Source of the DNA: Nostoc piscinale CENA21
GTDB taxonomy: Bacteria > Cyanobacteriota > Cyanobacteriia > Cyanobacteriales > Nostocaceae
Length of the DNA stretch: 64,000 nucleotides
Assembly: GCF_001298445.1 (NCBI RefSeq)
Contig: NZ_CP012036.1
Location: forward strand, 2,235,263-2,299,262
Direction: 5' to 3'
This document shows, one piece after another, positions 45,115 through 53,987 of this stretch. Each line of letters opens with the position of its first letter. The first letter of the stretch is position 1. The translations under genes and the position numbers were made by a program. Under the pieces are notes generated by a model. It saw nothing but the letters and a program-made list of their open reading frames with translations. It had not been told where the DNA came from and did not search any database.

Positions 45115-46251
45115 ATGTTACAAATATTAGTAATCGATGATGATCCAACCATAAAAGTATTTCTCAAAAGGCTGTTAGAAAAACAAGGGTATGAGGTGAT
45201 TACTGCCTGTAATGGAGAAGAAGGTATTGAGAAAGCGATCACCTACCATCCAGCCTTAATTATTTGTGATTGGATTATGCCCGGATTAAATGGGCTGGAA
45301 GTATGTAATTATATTAAGAATGATCCGAATTTATCCACTAGTTTTTTTATTTTATTAACATCATTAGATTCTGTTGCTGATCGCGTTAAGGGTTTAGATG
45401 CTGGGGCTGATGATTTTATCACTAAACCTATCGAGCAGAACGAATTAAAAGCTAGGGTTAGGGCTGGATTACGCCTACATCAATTAAGTCGAGATTTACA
45501 AATTCAAAAGCAGCTTTTAGAAACAGAATTAGCACAAGCGGCTGAATATGTTCGATCACTTTTACCTTTACCAACCACAGAACCATTCAAGATTAATTCC
45601 TGCTTTATTCCTTCACGGCAATTAGGTGGTGATTGTTTTGATTATTATTGGTTGGATGATGATTATTTGGCGGTTTATTTATTAGATACAGCCGGACATG
45701 GACTCAAGGCCACTCTCCCCTCTATTTCTGTCTTAAATTTACTGCGATCGCGGGCTTTGAAAAGTTTAAATTACTATCAACCTAGTGATGTTCTGCGCGG
45801 ATTAAATGAAACCTTCCAAATCAATTATCAAAATGACAAATACTTTACAATTTGGTATGGAGTTTATCACCGAGTTACCCAGCAGTTAGTTTATGCTAGT
45901 GCTGGACATCCACCAGCCGTATTAGTATCTGGCAAATCGCCGAAAAATACCGAAGTGCAGCTATTGAGAACTCCTGGTATGCCAGTAGGGATGTTTCCTG
46001 AAGCAAAATATGTTGATGCTTGTTGTCACATTACCGACTTTAGCAATCTCTATATTTTTAGTGATGGGGCTTACGAAATCACCAAAACTGACGGAAATCT
46101 TTGGAGTTTAGATGGGTTAATTCAGATATTAGTAAGCATACAAAATACTTTTGATTGCCCACTAGAACAAGTGTTAAATTACCTAATTGCTTTAAACTCC
46201 AAAGAGAATTTTGATGATGACTTATCAATCTTACAAATTCAATTTCAGTAA
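45115..46251 (+). CDS. Response regulator with PP2C (RsbU/SpoIIE-type) phosphatase output
   Basis: This 378-residue protein has a receiver at 3-120 (DDDP pair, phospho-Asp in IICDWIMPGLNG, Lys in FITKPIE), a short coiled linker (LQIQKQLLETELAQAAEYVRS) and a PPM-type phosphatase at about 150-375 (GGDCFDYYWLDD, DTAGHGLKATLPS, GHPPAVL, FSDGAYEI, DDDLSILQ). Aspartates needed for metal binding are present. It is expected to dephosphorylate an anti-sigma antagonist; the STAS protein encoded convergently 1 bp away is the obvious candidate. Confidence 0.92.
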   Translation: MLQILVIDDDPTIKVFLKRLLEKQGYEVITACNGEEGIEKAITYHPALIICDWIMPGLNGLEVCNYIKNDPNLSTSFFILLTSLDSVADRVKGLDAGADDFITKPIEQNELKARVRAGLRLHQLSRDLQIQKQLLETELAQAAEYVRSLLPLPTTEPFKINSCFIPSRQLGGDCFDYYWLDDDYLAVYLLDTAGHGLKATLPSISVLNLLRSRALKSLNYYQPSDVLRGLNETFQINYQNDKYFTIWYGVYHRVTQQLVYASAGHPPAVLVSGKSPKNTEVQLLRTPGMPVGMFPEAKYVDACCHITDFSNLYIFSDGAYEITKTDGNLWSLDGLIQILVSIQNTFDCPLEQVLNYLIALNSKENFDDDLSILQIQFQ

Positions 46252-46578
46252 TTAATTTTTAGAAAGCACAACTTGATGAAATTCATCTTGGCTAGGAAAA
46301 ATTTCAAAAACTTTATCCATACCAGTCAATTCAAATAAAATTCTGACTTGTTCATTAATAGAACAAAGAACTAATTTTGTACCTGTAGCTCTTAATGTTT
46401 TGAAAGCTAAAACTAAAGCCCCCAGAGCTGAACTATCCATAAACGTGACATCTTGGCAGTCAACTAGCACAATTTTGGCACCAGTTTCTTGAAGTTCAGT
46501 AATATTTTCTCTAAGAGTTTGTGAATTGTTGGTGTTGATAATACCGTTAAGCTTCACAATTTGTACTTGATTATCCAT
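46252..46578 (-). CDS. STAS-domain anti-sigma antagonist, partner of PP2C regulator
   Basis: This 108-residue protein has an N-terminal VQIVKLNGIINTNNSQTLRE and a central VLVDCQDVTFMDSSALGALV with the phosphorylatable Ser in DSSALG. It lies tail to tail with the PP2C regulator with no spacer, implying overlapping transcript ends. It is probably the substrate of that phosphatase and part of an RsbV/RsbU-like switch. No RsbW-type kinase is nearby. Confidence 0.88.
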   Translation of the reverse strand: MDNQVQIVKLNGIINTNNSQTLRENITELQETGAKIVLVDCQDVTFMDSSALGALVLAFKTLRATGTKLVLCSINEQVRILFELTGMDKVFEIFPSQDEFHQVVLSKN

Positions 46579-47128
46579 AATATTTCCCCATTGTTGTCTG
46601 AAAAGGTGCTGATTTTGTTAGTATTATATACTAATAGACATTTTGAGCAGAATAAAAGTCATGATTACTAGTATTTGCTAAATTGATGTCAATATTTTGG
46701 CAATGTAAGTGTTGATAATACATCTTTAATTCCAATTAAGAAGTATCCATAATTTCATTTATCAAAGTTAATAAATACCCAAGCATTGCTGTACTCAGCG
46801 TACCGTAACTTAAATTACAAAATTATATTTTTGTAGTTAAGTTTTTCAAAATTGCTATCAAAAAGAGTTAGATATATGAACATAACCGAGAAGTAGAACT
46901 AATTTTTGTATCAATCGCACCAGAATATGTAGCAATCTTATTTGATTTCTCAACTACTCGTTTAGGTAGAGAATAAGGAACGCTATAGTAAATAAGATGG
47001 AGAGTCCCTGAATAAATTTACGGAGATTTGCAGCAGCGATCGCTTGACTTTATTAGTATTCCCAATATCTGTAATTTTTTTCACAAAATTCAGATCAGTA
47101 ATCAATTAAAAATTTAAATATAATTGCC
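46579..47128. other. Spacer upstream of the STAS gene
   Basis: 550 bp without a supported gene. It contains AGCAATCTTATTTGAT (46930), a piece of the dispersed repeat also near 9650 and 42200, and a HIP1 site (47039). AT-rich runs may carry the STAS promoter. Confidence 0.4.
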
Positions 47129-47791
47129 TCAACCTGAATCAATTAAACTAACTTTCGCTCGATAAAGCAGTTTCTCGCCTTGCAAGTAGCCACTGTAGCG
47201 GACTTTGACTAATTCGCCAGGCTGTACCGTTCCCGCCATTAATTGATGTAGGTGAGGATCATAGGGTATTTCTGCGCCGATTGGTGCGATCGCTTCTATC
47301 CCCCAAGCTTGTAACAGTTTTTTAAGTGAGTTTTCGATTAATGGTAGTATCTTCACCGCTTCCAACTGGGGATTTTCTCTTGCTTTCTGAGCAGCAGCCG
47401 GAAACTGCAATAATAAAGATTCCAGCAGTTGCAAACTCGACTGCTGGAATTCTTGGAGTAATAACTCTCGTTGTTGTTGGATTTGTAATTGCGATCGCTG
47501 GTATTCGGTTTTTAAATCAGCAATCTCTTGTAACATCTGTTGAGTAGATACTTGATCAGCTTGACTCAACTCTTGTGATGAAAAAGCTGTAACCAGTTCA
47601 TTTAACGACACCCGGAGAACAGAAGCCAACTTTAACAACACATCGACTCTGATTTGTTCTACCTCTCCCCGTCGTAACCGCAATATTTGTCGTTCGGAGA
47701 CACCAGTAGCTTTACTCAAAGCTTTAAAACTTGTAATCCCGACTTTTTGGGATAAATCTTGCAGTTTTTGCGTGAAATCAAGATTGGCCAT
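47129..47791 (-). CDS. XRE-type HTH protein with coiled coil and GrpE-like C-terminus
   Basis: This 220-residue protein has an N-terminal HTH (FKALSKATGVSERQILRLRRGEVEQIRVDVLLKLA), an ALEA-type coiled-coil region (about 75-125, QQRELLLQEFQQSSLQL), and a C-terminal part reminiscent of GrpE (ALKKLLQAWGIEAIAPIGAEIPYDPHLHQLM, LVKVRYSGYLQGEKLLYRAKVSL). Such HTH-GrpE chimeras occur in cyanobacteria and may link DNA binding to chaperone exchange. Function unproven. Confidence 0.75.
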   Translation of the reverse strand: MANLDFTQKLQDLSQKVGITSFKALSKATGVSERQILRLRRGEVEQIRVDVLLKLASVLRVSLNELVTAFSSQELSQADQVSTQQMLQEIADLKTEYQRSQLQIQQQRELLLQEFQQSSLQLLESLLLQFPAAAQKARENPQLEAVKILPLIENSLKKLLQAWGIEAIAPIGAEIPYDPHLHQLMAGTVQPGELVKVRYSGYLQGEKLLYRAKVSLIDSG

Positions 47792-47809
47792 CGCTCAGGA
47801 AAGAATAAA

Positions 47810-47871
47810 GACTTCAGGATGAAGTATGAAACTCATACTTAAAATACTTCACGCTTCATCCTTTACATTCC
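47810..47871. repeat. GAAGTATGAAAC inverted repeat before dps
   Basis: GACTTCAGGATGAAGTATGA (47811-47829) pairs with TCATACTTAAAATACTTCA and CGCTTCATCC (47832-47862). It is a member of the GAAGTATGAA family, here between two genes on the same strand; a related piece is at 48440-48470. Confidence 0.5.
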
Positions 47872-48363
47872 TTATTCTTCCAGCAAACTTCTCAACATCC
47901 AAGCAGTTTTTTCATGGACTTGCATCCGCTGAGTTAATAAATCAGCTGTGGGTTCGTCATTGACTTCATCTACTATCGGAAAAATTGACCGCGCAGTTCG
48001 CACTACCGCTTCTTGTCCTTCCACCAGTAACTGAATCATATCCTTAGCTTTTGGTACTCCTGGGGTTTCGGGAATGGAACTGAGTTTGGCATATTCGCTA
48101 TAAGTTCCAGGTGCAGGATAACCCAAAGCCCTGATCCGTTCAGCAATTAAATCCACTGCTAAAGCTAGTTCTGTATACTGAGTCTCAAACATCAGGTGTA
48201 ATGTTTGAAACATTGGCCCCGTAACATTCCAGTGGAAGTTATGAGTTTTGAGATACAGTGTATAGGTGTCCGCCAATAGGCGTGACAATCCTTCAGCTAT
48301 TTTGGTTCTATTTTCTTCGTCGATGCCAATATTTACATTTTTTACTGTTGCTTGAGATGACAT
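47872..48363 (-). CDS. dps: Dps-family ferritin-like DNA-protection protein
   Basis: This 163-residue Dps/ferritin-like protein has the ferroxidase motif HNFHWNVTGPMFQTLHLMFETQY with its His, Asp/Glu ligands, and the conserved DLIAERIRALGYPAPGTY. It oxidises and stores iron and protects against peroxide. Several paralogues exist per cyanobacterial genome; which one this is cannot be decided. The adjacent sulfiredoxin gene fits an oxidative-stress setting. Confidence 0.92.
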   Translation of the reverse strand: MSSQATVKNVNIGIDEENRTKIAEGLSRLLADTYTLYLKTHNFHWNVTGPMFQTLHLMFETQYTELALAVDLIAERIRALGYPAPGTYSEYAKLSSIPETPGVPKAKDMIQLLVEGQEAVVRTARSIFPIVDEVNDEPTADLLTQRMQVHEKTAWMLRSLLEE

Positions 48364-48472
48364 AATTTTCTCCTAAACTTATTATTTGAGGATTAGGGAA
48401 TACTAAAGATGGTGTTTAAAGGCTAAAGCATAAGATTTTATACTTTAGACCTCCAACTTCATACTTTACAAT

Positions 48473-48736
48473 CTATGCTAAGTGCATCTTGAGAACGCTA
48501 CGCGGAGCTTTACGGACTCTGGCTAATATGGTTTCTTGTCCTAAACGCTGACAAGCTTCATAACGATGGCAGCCAGAAAAGCCATAATATTGACCGTCTA
48601 CTTCTAAAACATCGATGGGTTCTTGCTGTCCAATCTCCGCAATGGATTCCATTAAGGCTTTAACCTTGTTGGGATCGTTGGTACGGGGCAGAGGACGTTT
48701 AATTTGATTTAAGGGAATTTCTTGGACTTTAGCCAT
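48473..48736 (-). CDS. srx: Sulfiredoxin
   Basis: This is about 87 residues from the ATG at 48736 (MAKVQEIPLNQIKRPLPRTN) with the catalytic Cys in YGFSGCHRYEACQRLG. Sulfiredoxin reduces cysteine sulfinic acid in overoxidised 2-Cys peroxiredoxins, using ATP. Normal length. It is on the same strand as dps and 110 bp upstream of it, both antioxidant genes. Divergent from the SpoIID gene. Confidence 0.92.
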   Translation of the reverse strand: MAKVQEIPLNQIKRPLPRTNDPNKVKALMESIAEIGQQEPIDVLEVDGQYYGFSGCHRYEACQRLGQETILARVRKAPRSVLKMHLA

Positions 48737-48851
48737 CAGGAGTTGATCCAACTAATTCTGTTCTGCGCCTATAGATAAATCATAGTCGTTATGACTTTGA
48801 TTTGCAAGTGATTTAGGTAGCTAAATTGGTAATGGTACTATTGGAGCGTTC

Positions 48852-50519
48852 ATGCGACAAAACCACTACGCTACAAAGCAAATGGTAACTCTGCCTCGAC
48901 GCAATACAAAAAGGCAGAATCAAGTCAAAGTAGAATTTTCGTTTTGGCGTTTGTCTTACACAGTAGTAACGACATTTTGCCTATTGGGGCTGACAGCCGC
49001 ATCCGGGCCGGGAAGCAACAGCCAAGATGTAGAGTTAAGAGTCGGAATTGTCCAGAGATTTGGCGAAAAATCCACAGCCAAGCTGCAATTAGAACCGACA
49101 AAAGGCGATCGCTTGCGGTTAAGCTTTCCCCTAGGCAACAAGCAACAGACCATAGTCACCGACAAACCTGTAAAATTAGAAACAGTGATGCAAGCTGTGG
49201 CTAAACCTGTAGTTCAGGAAGTAGTGGTTTTAGGGACATACCGTACCTTTGAAACAGCAGAAGACAGTGCCAACAAATGGCGTTCTCAAGGGATAGCAGT
49301 AGAAATTGCCCAGCCAGAACGCTGGCAAGTTTGGGCCAAGCGGGATGTTTACAGCACAGCTTTATTGCGTCGCTTGCTATTTGATAACTTGCAAAAGTCT
49401 GGCGCAAAAATGGCATATATCGATACTCAAGTGCTGAAAGAAGTGCCGAAAGTAAGTTGGTTAGTGAATGGCAAACGTTACAGCCCGATGAACTTAGCCA
49501 TCAGCGCCGATAAAAACTTAATTCGCATCAACAAAGGTGAAAAATCGGGAACTGGCCGTGTGTACGCGGGGCGAATGGCATTACAACCCAATGCTTACGG
49601 CACATATACATTAGTGAATGAAGTATCTTTAGAAACTTATTTGCGTGGTGTTGTTCCCAACGAAATTGGTTCAAATGCGCCCAAAGCAGGCTTAGAAGCC
49701 CAAGCAATTTTAGCCCGTACCTACGCTTTAAGAAATTTGCGGAGATTTGCTGTTGATAACTATCAATTATGTGCTGATACCCACTGTCAAGTTTATTATG
49801 GGCTGAGTGGGGCAACTAGCAAAACAGATCAAGCGATCGCTGCTACTAGAGGCATGGTAGTAACTTATAACAACCAATTAATTGATGCCTTGTATTCTTC
49901 TACAACCGGTGGTGTCACAGCCTTTTTTAGTGATGTCTGGAATGGGGAAGACCGTCCTTATTTAAAACCAGTAGTCGATGCGCCGATTAATTTTTGGGAC
50001 TTATCACAACAGAGTTTGGCTGATGAAGAGAACTTCCGCAAATTTATTAACATGAAGCAAGGCTTCAATGAAAGCAACTGGGATGTGTTTCGCTGGAATA
50101 AAGAAACTTCCCTGGAAGATATTGCCAAAGATTTACAAAAATTCTTGCGCGTCAAAAACAGCCCCTACGCTAAATTTAAAACAATTGAAGCGATCGCAGT
50201 CACTAAGCGTAGTCATAGTGGGCGTATCCTAGATTTAGCAGTCAAAACCGATATCGGCGTATTTACCCTACACAAAGACGAAGTACGCAGTGCCTTTGCT
50301 GCACCTGTGAGTACATTGTTTTACTTACAACCTTTAAATAAAGGCAAAGCCGAATTATGGGGTTACGCATTTATTGGTGGGGGACTGGGACATGGTGTCG
50401 GCTTGAGTCAGACTGGCGCACAAAACTTAGCCAAACTGGGTTGGGAAACATCCAAAATTCTCCAGTTTTACTATCCAGGGACAAAAATTCAAATCTTCAA
50501 CGACAACATTAAGTTGTAA
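48852..50519 (+). CDS. SpoIID/LytB-domain protein
   Basis: This 555-residue exported protein has an N-terminal hydrophobic anchor (YTVVTTFCLLGLTAASGPG at about 34-52) and a SPOR/stem region (about 70-150, VVVLGTYRTFETAEDSANKW). The SpoIID domain (about 210-550) has NAYGTYTLVNEVSLETYLRGVVPNEI, ARTYALRNLRRF, a Cys pair in LCADTHCQVYYG and GHGVGLSQTGAQNLA. SpoIID is a lytic transglycosylase acting on denuded glycan strands in sporulating bacteria; cyanobacterial relatives act in cell-wall turnover. GTG-like alternative starts exist near 48884. Confidence 0.85.
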   Translation: MRQNHYATKQMVTLPRRNTKRQNQVKVEFSFWRLSYTVVTTFCLLGLTAASGPGSNSQDVELRVGIVQRFGEKSTAKLQLEPTKGDRLRLSFPLGNKQQTIVTDKPVKLETVMQAVAKPVVQEVVVLGTYRTFETAEDSANKWRSQGIAVEIAQPERWQVWAKRDVYSTALLRRLLFDNLQKSGAKMAYIDTQVLKEVPKVSWLVNGKRYSPMNLAISADKNLIRINKGEKSGTGRVYAGRMALQPNAYGTYTLVNEVSLETYLRGVVPNEIGSNAPKAGLEAQAILARTYALRNLRRFAVDNYQLCADTHCQVYYGLSGATSKTDQAIAATRGMVVTYNNQLIDALYSSTTGGVTAFFSDVWNGEDRPYLKPVVDAPINFWDLSQQSLADEENFRKFINMKQGFNESNWDVFRWNKETSLEDIAKDLQKFLRVKNSPYAKFKTIEAIAVTKRSHSGRILDLAVKTDIGVFTLHKDEVRSAFAAPVSTLFYLQPLNKGKAELWGYAFIGGGLGHGVGLSQTGAQNLAKLGWETSKILQFYYPGTKIQIFNDNIKL

Positions 50520-50577
50520 ACAGTGCTGAGTCAGATCAGCTCACACTCTAATGACTGAAGCCAGAAAACGAAAAATG

Positions 50578-50700
50578 AAGGTTTGGTAGAAGGGTGTAAG
50601 AGTGTAGGGGGTATGGGGTGTATGTATCTAAAGCCCTTACACCCCATACCCTTATACCTCTACACCCAATCTCCACATAGAAACTTTGTGCGTAAATCCG
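50578..50700. repeat. GTGTAAGAG heptamer cluster with inverted partner
   Basis: GGGTGTAAGAGTGTAGGGGG on the left and CCCTTACACCCCATACCCTTATACC on the right form an imperfect inverted pair. Ends CACATAGAAACTTTGTGCGTAAATCC resemble the AGGACTTACGCA end seen at 15344. Short tandemly repeated repetitive sequence typical of Nostocales. Confidence 0.55.
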
Positions 50701-50704
50701 CTAT

Positions 50705-51004
50705 TTAGTAGAGGTCTTCTTCTTTGTGAGTTTGGATTGTAACGTCAGAGGTAGGATAAGCTACACAAGTTAGTACATATCCAGCTTCGATTTGATCGTC
50801 ATCTAAAAAGGATTGGTCTCCCTGGTCAACAGTACCACTGACCAACTTACCTGCACAGGTGGAGCAAGCACCAGCACGGCAAGAGTAAGGTAAATCCAGA
50901 CCAGCTTCTTCAGCAGCGTCTAAAATATATTCATCATCAGGAACATCAATTACGTTGCTTGTACCTTCAGCTTCATTGATCAGGGTAACTTTGTAAGTTG
51001 CCAT
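50705..51004 (-). CDS. petF: Plant-type [2Fe-2S] ferredoxin 1
   Basis: This 99-residue ferredoxin has the cluster motif SCRAGACSTCAGKLVSG and a fourth Cys in YVLTCVAYP (C-x4-C-x2-C-x~29-C), and the C-terminal QTHKEEDLY. It is very close to vegetative-cell PetF of Anabaena, carrying electrons from photosystem I to FNR and others. Its 5' leader is nearly the same as that of the second petF copy 400 bp away, so the two arose by tandem duplication. Confidence 0.95.
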   Translation of the reverse strand: MATYKVTLINEAEGTSNVIDVPDDEYILDAAEEAGLDLPYSCRAGACSTCAGKLVSGTVDQGDQSFLDDDQIEAGYVLTCVAYPTSDVTIQTHKEEDLY

Positions 51005-51215
51005 TTCAGTATTCCTCTCTTTTATAAACGGCAGTATAAGTTATGCTAAAGCGAGACTTACGGCTTAACTTATAAGATTAGCCGCGCATGAAAATTTACT
51101 TCAATTCTGATACTACGGGAAAAATTAAACTATGTAACAGGAAATCTAACGCGATTAGTAATGAAATTTAGTTAGATCAAAATTATAAGTTTCATTTATG
51201 ACTATCAACCCATAG
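51005..51215 (-). promoter_or_regulatory. Conserved upstream leader of petF copy 1
   Basis: From ATTTCAGTATTCCTCTCTTTTATAAACGGCAGTATAAGTTATG to about 51215 the sequence is around 90% identical to the region upstream of copy 2 (51704-51902), including the AAGAGAGGAATACTGAAAT Shine-Dalgarno part (minus strand), GCCGTAAGT and TACTACGGGAAAAA. The conservation over ~200 bp of noncoding DNA suggests a shared promoter and 5'-UTR, possibly with a folded leader. Confidence 0.6.
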
Positions 51216-51403
51216 GTCAAAACTAGAACTCATGACTTTGCTGTATGGCGAATGGCAACAATAGCTAATGAAAAAACAGGAACGCACTTTTTGATTTGGG
51301 TACATTCCTGCTAATTTTTACTTGCTCTGATACTCAAGTCTTGACGTTGCAGTTACACATCTCACTTAAATAAATAACCTGTAAAGATTGTTAGAACCTA
51401 ACC

Positions 51404-51703
51404 TTAGTAAAGGTCTTCTTCTTTGTGAGTTTCGATTGTACAGTCAGAGGTGGGATAAGCTACACAAGTCAGGACATAGCCCTTTTCGATTTGATCATCA
51501 TCCAAGAAAGACTGATCAGACTGGTCAACAGTACCAGAAACAAGTTTACCTGCACAGGTGGAGCAAGCACCAGCACGGCAAGAGTAAGGTAAATCTAAAC
51601 CTTTGTCTTCAGCAATATCTAGAATATATTCATCATCAGGAACTTCAATTTCGGTTTTGTTACCTTCTTGATCTACCAGTGTAACTTTATAAATGGTTGC
51701 CAT
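51404..51703 (-). CDS. petF: Plant-type [2Fe-2S] ferredoxin 2
   Basis: This 99-residue paralogue of the first petF has the same SCRAGACSTCAGKLVSG and TCVAYP cysteines and the same QTH/ETHKEEDLY end, but a diverged N-terminus (YKVTLVDQEGNKTEIEVP versus YKVTLINEAEGTSNVIDVP). Likely a photosynthetic ferredoxin with a slightly different partner or expression profile. Confidence 0.95.
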   Translation of the reverse strand: MATIYKVTLVDQEGNKTEIEVPDDEYILDIAEDKGLDLPYSCRAGACSTCAGKLVSGTVDQSDQSFLDDDQIEKGYVLTCVAYPTSDCTIETHKEEDLY

Positions 51704-51902
51704 TTCAGTATTCCTCTCTTTTGTAAACGGCAGGATAAGTTATGCTAAAGCAGTACTTACGGCTTAACTTATAGGATTAGCCGGTCGTGAAAATTTACTT
51801 CAATTCTGATACTACGGGAAAAACTAAACCTTGTAACTGGAAATCCAACGCGATTAGTAATGAAATTTAGTTACATCAAAATAATAAGTTTCATTTATAC
51901 TT
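51704..51902 (-). promoter_or_regulatory. Conserved upstream leader of petF copy 2
   Basis: It is the second copy of the leader described at 51005-51215. It differs by scattered substitutions (for example GCAGGATAAG for GCAGTATAAG) and keeps the AAATTTAGTTA and AATAAGTTTCATTTAT elements at its far end, where the promoter probably lies. Confidence 0.6.
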
Positions 51903-51997
51903 GGCAACAAGAATAGGGGCGTGGAGAGTACGGATATTCAAGATGCAAGGGCTGGAAAATCATGTATAATTCAGAGGCAGTTTTGGGACAAGCATAA

Positions 51998-52972
51998 GTG
52001 CGCGTCGGCTTGGTAGGTACTGGGTATGCAGCAAAACTCAGGGCAGAAGCACTGCTGCAAGATGAGCGATCGCATCTCGTCGCAGTGGTTGGTCATACCC
52101 CAGAAACAACAGAAATTTTCGCAAAAGAATATCAAACCTTAGCTTTAAATTCTTGGCAAGAGTTAGTAGCGCGGGAAGATGTGGATATGGTAGTGATATC
52201 CACAGTGAATCGAGATCATGGAGCGATCGCCCGTGCTGCCCTGACCCACGGTAAGCATGTAGTTGTAGAATATCCTCTAGCGGTTGATTTCACAGAAGCT
52301 AAGGAAATCATCGCCTTGGCCAAAGCCCAAAAGAAATTGCTGCATGTGGAACATATAGAACTTTTGGGTGGCTTACACCAAGCTTTAAAACAAAACTTAG
52401 AACAAGTAGGGGATGTGTTTTATGTGCGCTACAGCACTATCAATCCTCAAAATCCAGCACCGCGCAAGTGGACTTATAATCATGAATTATTTGGATTTCC
52501 GTTGATTGGGGCAATTTCTCGGTTGCATCGCCTGATTGATTTGTTTGGCGAAGTCTTTACAGTTAACTGTCATCAGCGATATTGGGCAGTAGAATCAGAG
52601 TACTACCAAACTTGTATGTGTGTGAGTCAACTGTGCTTTCATAGTGGACTGTTAGCACAAGTAATTTACGGCAAAGGTGAAACAATTTGGCAGCCAGAGC
52701 GCAAATTTGAGGTTCACGGCGAAAAAGGCGGTTTAATTTTTGATGGTAATACTGGCTACTTAATTAAATCGGGAGAAACCACAGCCATAGATGTGGGAAC
52801 ACGCCGGGGTTTGTTTGCCAAAGATACGACTATGGTCTTAGACCATTTGTTTGCAGGTACTCCCTTGTATGTCACTCCTGAAGCAAGTTTATACACGCTC
52901 AAGGTGGCAGATGCTGTCCAAAGAGCCGCAAACTCAGGGTTAACTATATTTTTGAATGATGCTTTAGATTAA
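51998..52972 (+). CDS. bvdR: Biliverdin reductase BvdR-like oxidoreductase
   Basis: This 324-residue Gfo/Idh/MocA-fold protein has VGLVGTGYAAKLRAEALL (Rossmann GxGxxA), LLHVEHIELLGGLHQALKQ, FYVRYSTINPQNPAPRKWTY and IDVGTRRGLFAKDT, matching cyanobacterial BvdR, which reduces biliverdin to bilirubin with NADPH. It influences phycobilin pools. GTG start at 51998. It overlaps the methionine aminopeptidase start by the TAATG junction, so both are co-translated. Confidence 0.9.
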   Translation: MRVGLVGTGYAAKLRAEALLQDERSHLVAVVGHTPETTEIFAKEYQTLALNSWQELVAREDVDMVVISTVNRDHGAIARAALTHGKHVVVEYPLAVDFTEAKEIIALAKAQKKLLHVEHIELLGGLHQALKQNLEQVGDVFYVRYSTINPQNPAPRKWTYNHELFGFPLIGAISRLHRLIDLFGEVFTVNCHQRYWAVESEYYQTCMCVSQLCFHSGLLAQVIYGKGETIWQPERKFEVHGEKGGLIFDGNTGYLIKSGETTAIDVGTRRGLFAKDTTMVLDHLFAGTPLYVTPEASLYTLKVADAVQRAANSGLTIFLNDALD

Positions 52973-53748
52973 TGCCCATGAAAACTGAAACAATCGTCAT
53001 TTTATCCTCAAGAGAAATAGAAAAAATGCGTCGGGCAGGACGCTTGGCGGCTAAACTTCTAGAGCATCTGGAACCACTAGTGAAACCTGGGGTAAGTACA
53101 CTGGAACTCAACGATGAAGCTGAACGTTGGACACAAGCTCACGGTGCTAAAAGCGCACCCCTTGGTTATAAAGGTTTTCCCAAATCAATCTGCACGAGTG
53201 TGAATGAGGTCATCTGTCACGGCATTCCCAATGCTAAACAAATCCTCAAAGACGGTGACATTATTAATATTGATGTTACGCCGATTGTAGATGGGTATCA
53301 CGGTGATACATCAAAAACATTTATTGTTGGTAATGCTGCTGCTAAAACGCAAAAGTTGGTAGAAGTAACTCAAGAGTGCCTATATCGTGGGATTGCAGAA
53401 GTCAAACCAGGCGCAAAGGTTGGGGATATTGGCGCAGCAATTCAAGAATATGCAGAGTCTGAGGGTTTTTCTGTGGTGCGGGATTTTGTCGGACATGGCA
53501 TTAGTAATATTTTCCATACAGCGCCTGATATACCCCATTATGGGACTCGTGGTAAAGGGAAGCGTCTGAGACCTGGAATGGTATTTACGATTGAGCCGAT
53601 GATTAACGAAGGCGCTTGGGAAGTAGAAATGTTGAGTGATGGGTGGACGGCTGTAACGCGCGATCGCAAATTGTCGGCTCAATTTGAGCATACAATTGCA
53701 GTCACAGAAGATGGTGTAGAAATTCTGACTTTACCTGAAGCTGAGTAA
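52972..53748 (+). CDS. map: Type I methionine aminopeptidase
   Basis: This 258-residue MetAP has metal ligands in the usual series: D and D in INIDVTPIVDGYHGDTSKTF, H in RDFVGHGISNIFH, E in FTIEPMI and E in QFEHTIAVT. It removes N-terminal Met from nascent proteins. ATG 52972 overlaps the bvdR stop (TAATG). No N-terminal Zn-finger extension. Typical cytosolic housekeeping enzyme; cyanobacteria often carry several. Confidence 0.95.
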   Translation: MPMKTETIVILSSREIEKMRRAGRLAAKLLEHLEPLVKPGVSTLELNDEAERWTQAHGAKSAPLGYKGFPKSICTSVNEVICHGIPNAKQILKDGDIINIDVTPIVDGYHGDTSKTFIVGNAAAKTQKLVEVTQECLYRGIAEVKPGAKVGDIGAAIQEYAESEGFSVVRDFVGHGISNIFHTAPDIPHYGTRGKGKRLRPGMVFTIEPMINEGAWEVEMLSDGWTAVTRDRKLSAQFEHTIAVTEDGVEILTLPEAE

Positions 53749-53879
53749 AAAACTAACAGTTACAGTGTTCCTTAAAGTTTATTCCGTTCAATACTCTAAA
53801 TAAGGATTTTATACGGAAAACGATAACTGTTTCGCAAGCTGCTAGGGTGTTAGTATGCTTGTCTGGCAAGAGAGCAGTA

Positions 53880-53981
53880 ATACCGTTTCACTTTAAGTTT
53901 GATACAAATAGGCCGCAGGGGGGCAGGGGGAAAGAATGAAAAACCCATAAATTTGTATCATTTTTTTTTGTGAAACGGTAT
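53880..53981. mobile_element. MITE-like element with ATACCGTTTCAC ends
   Basis: This 102-bp segment is bounded by perfect 12-bp inverted ends ATACCGTTTCAC (53880-53891) and GTGAAACGGTAT (53970-53981); inner arms GATACAAAT/ATTTGTATC continue the palindrome. The ends lie next to TA, as in Tc1/IS630-type MITEs. A half copy (GAAACGGTATA) lies at 10563-10573. It sits directly upstream of the higher-GC operon. Confidence 0.7.
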
Positions 53982-53987
53982 AGGCAC

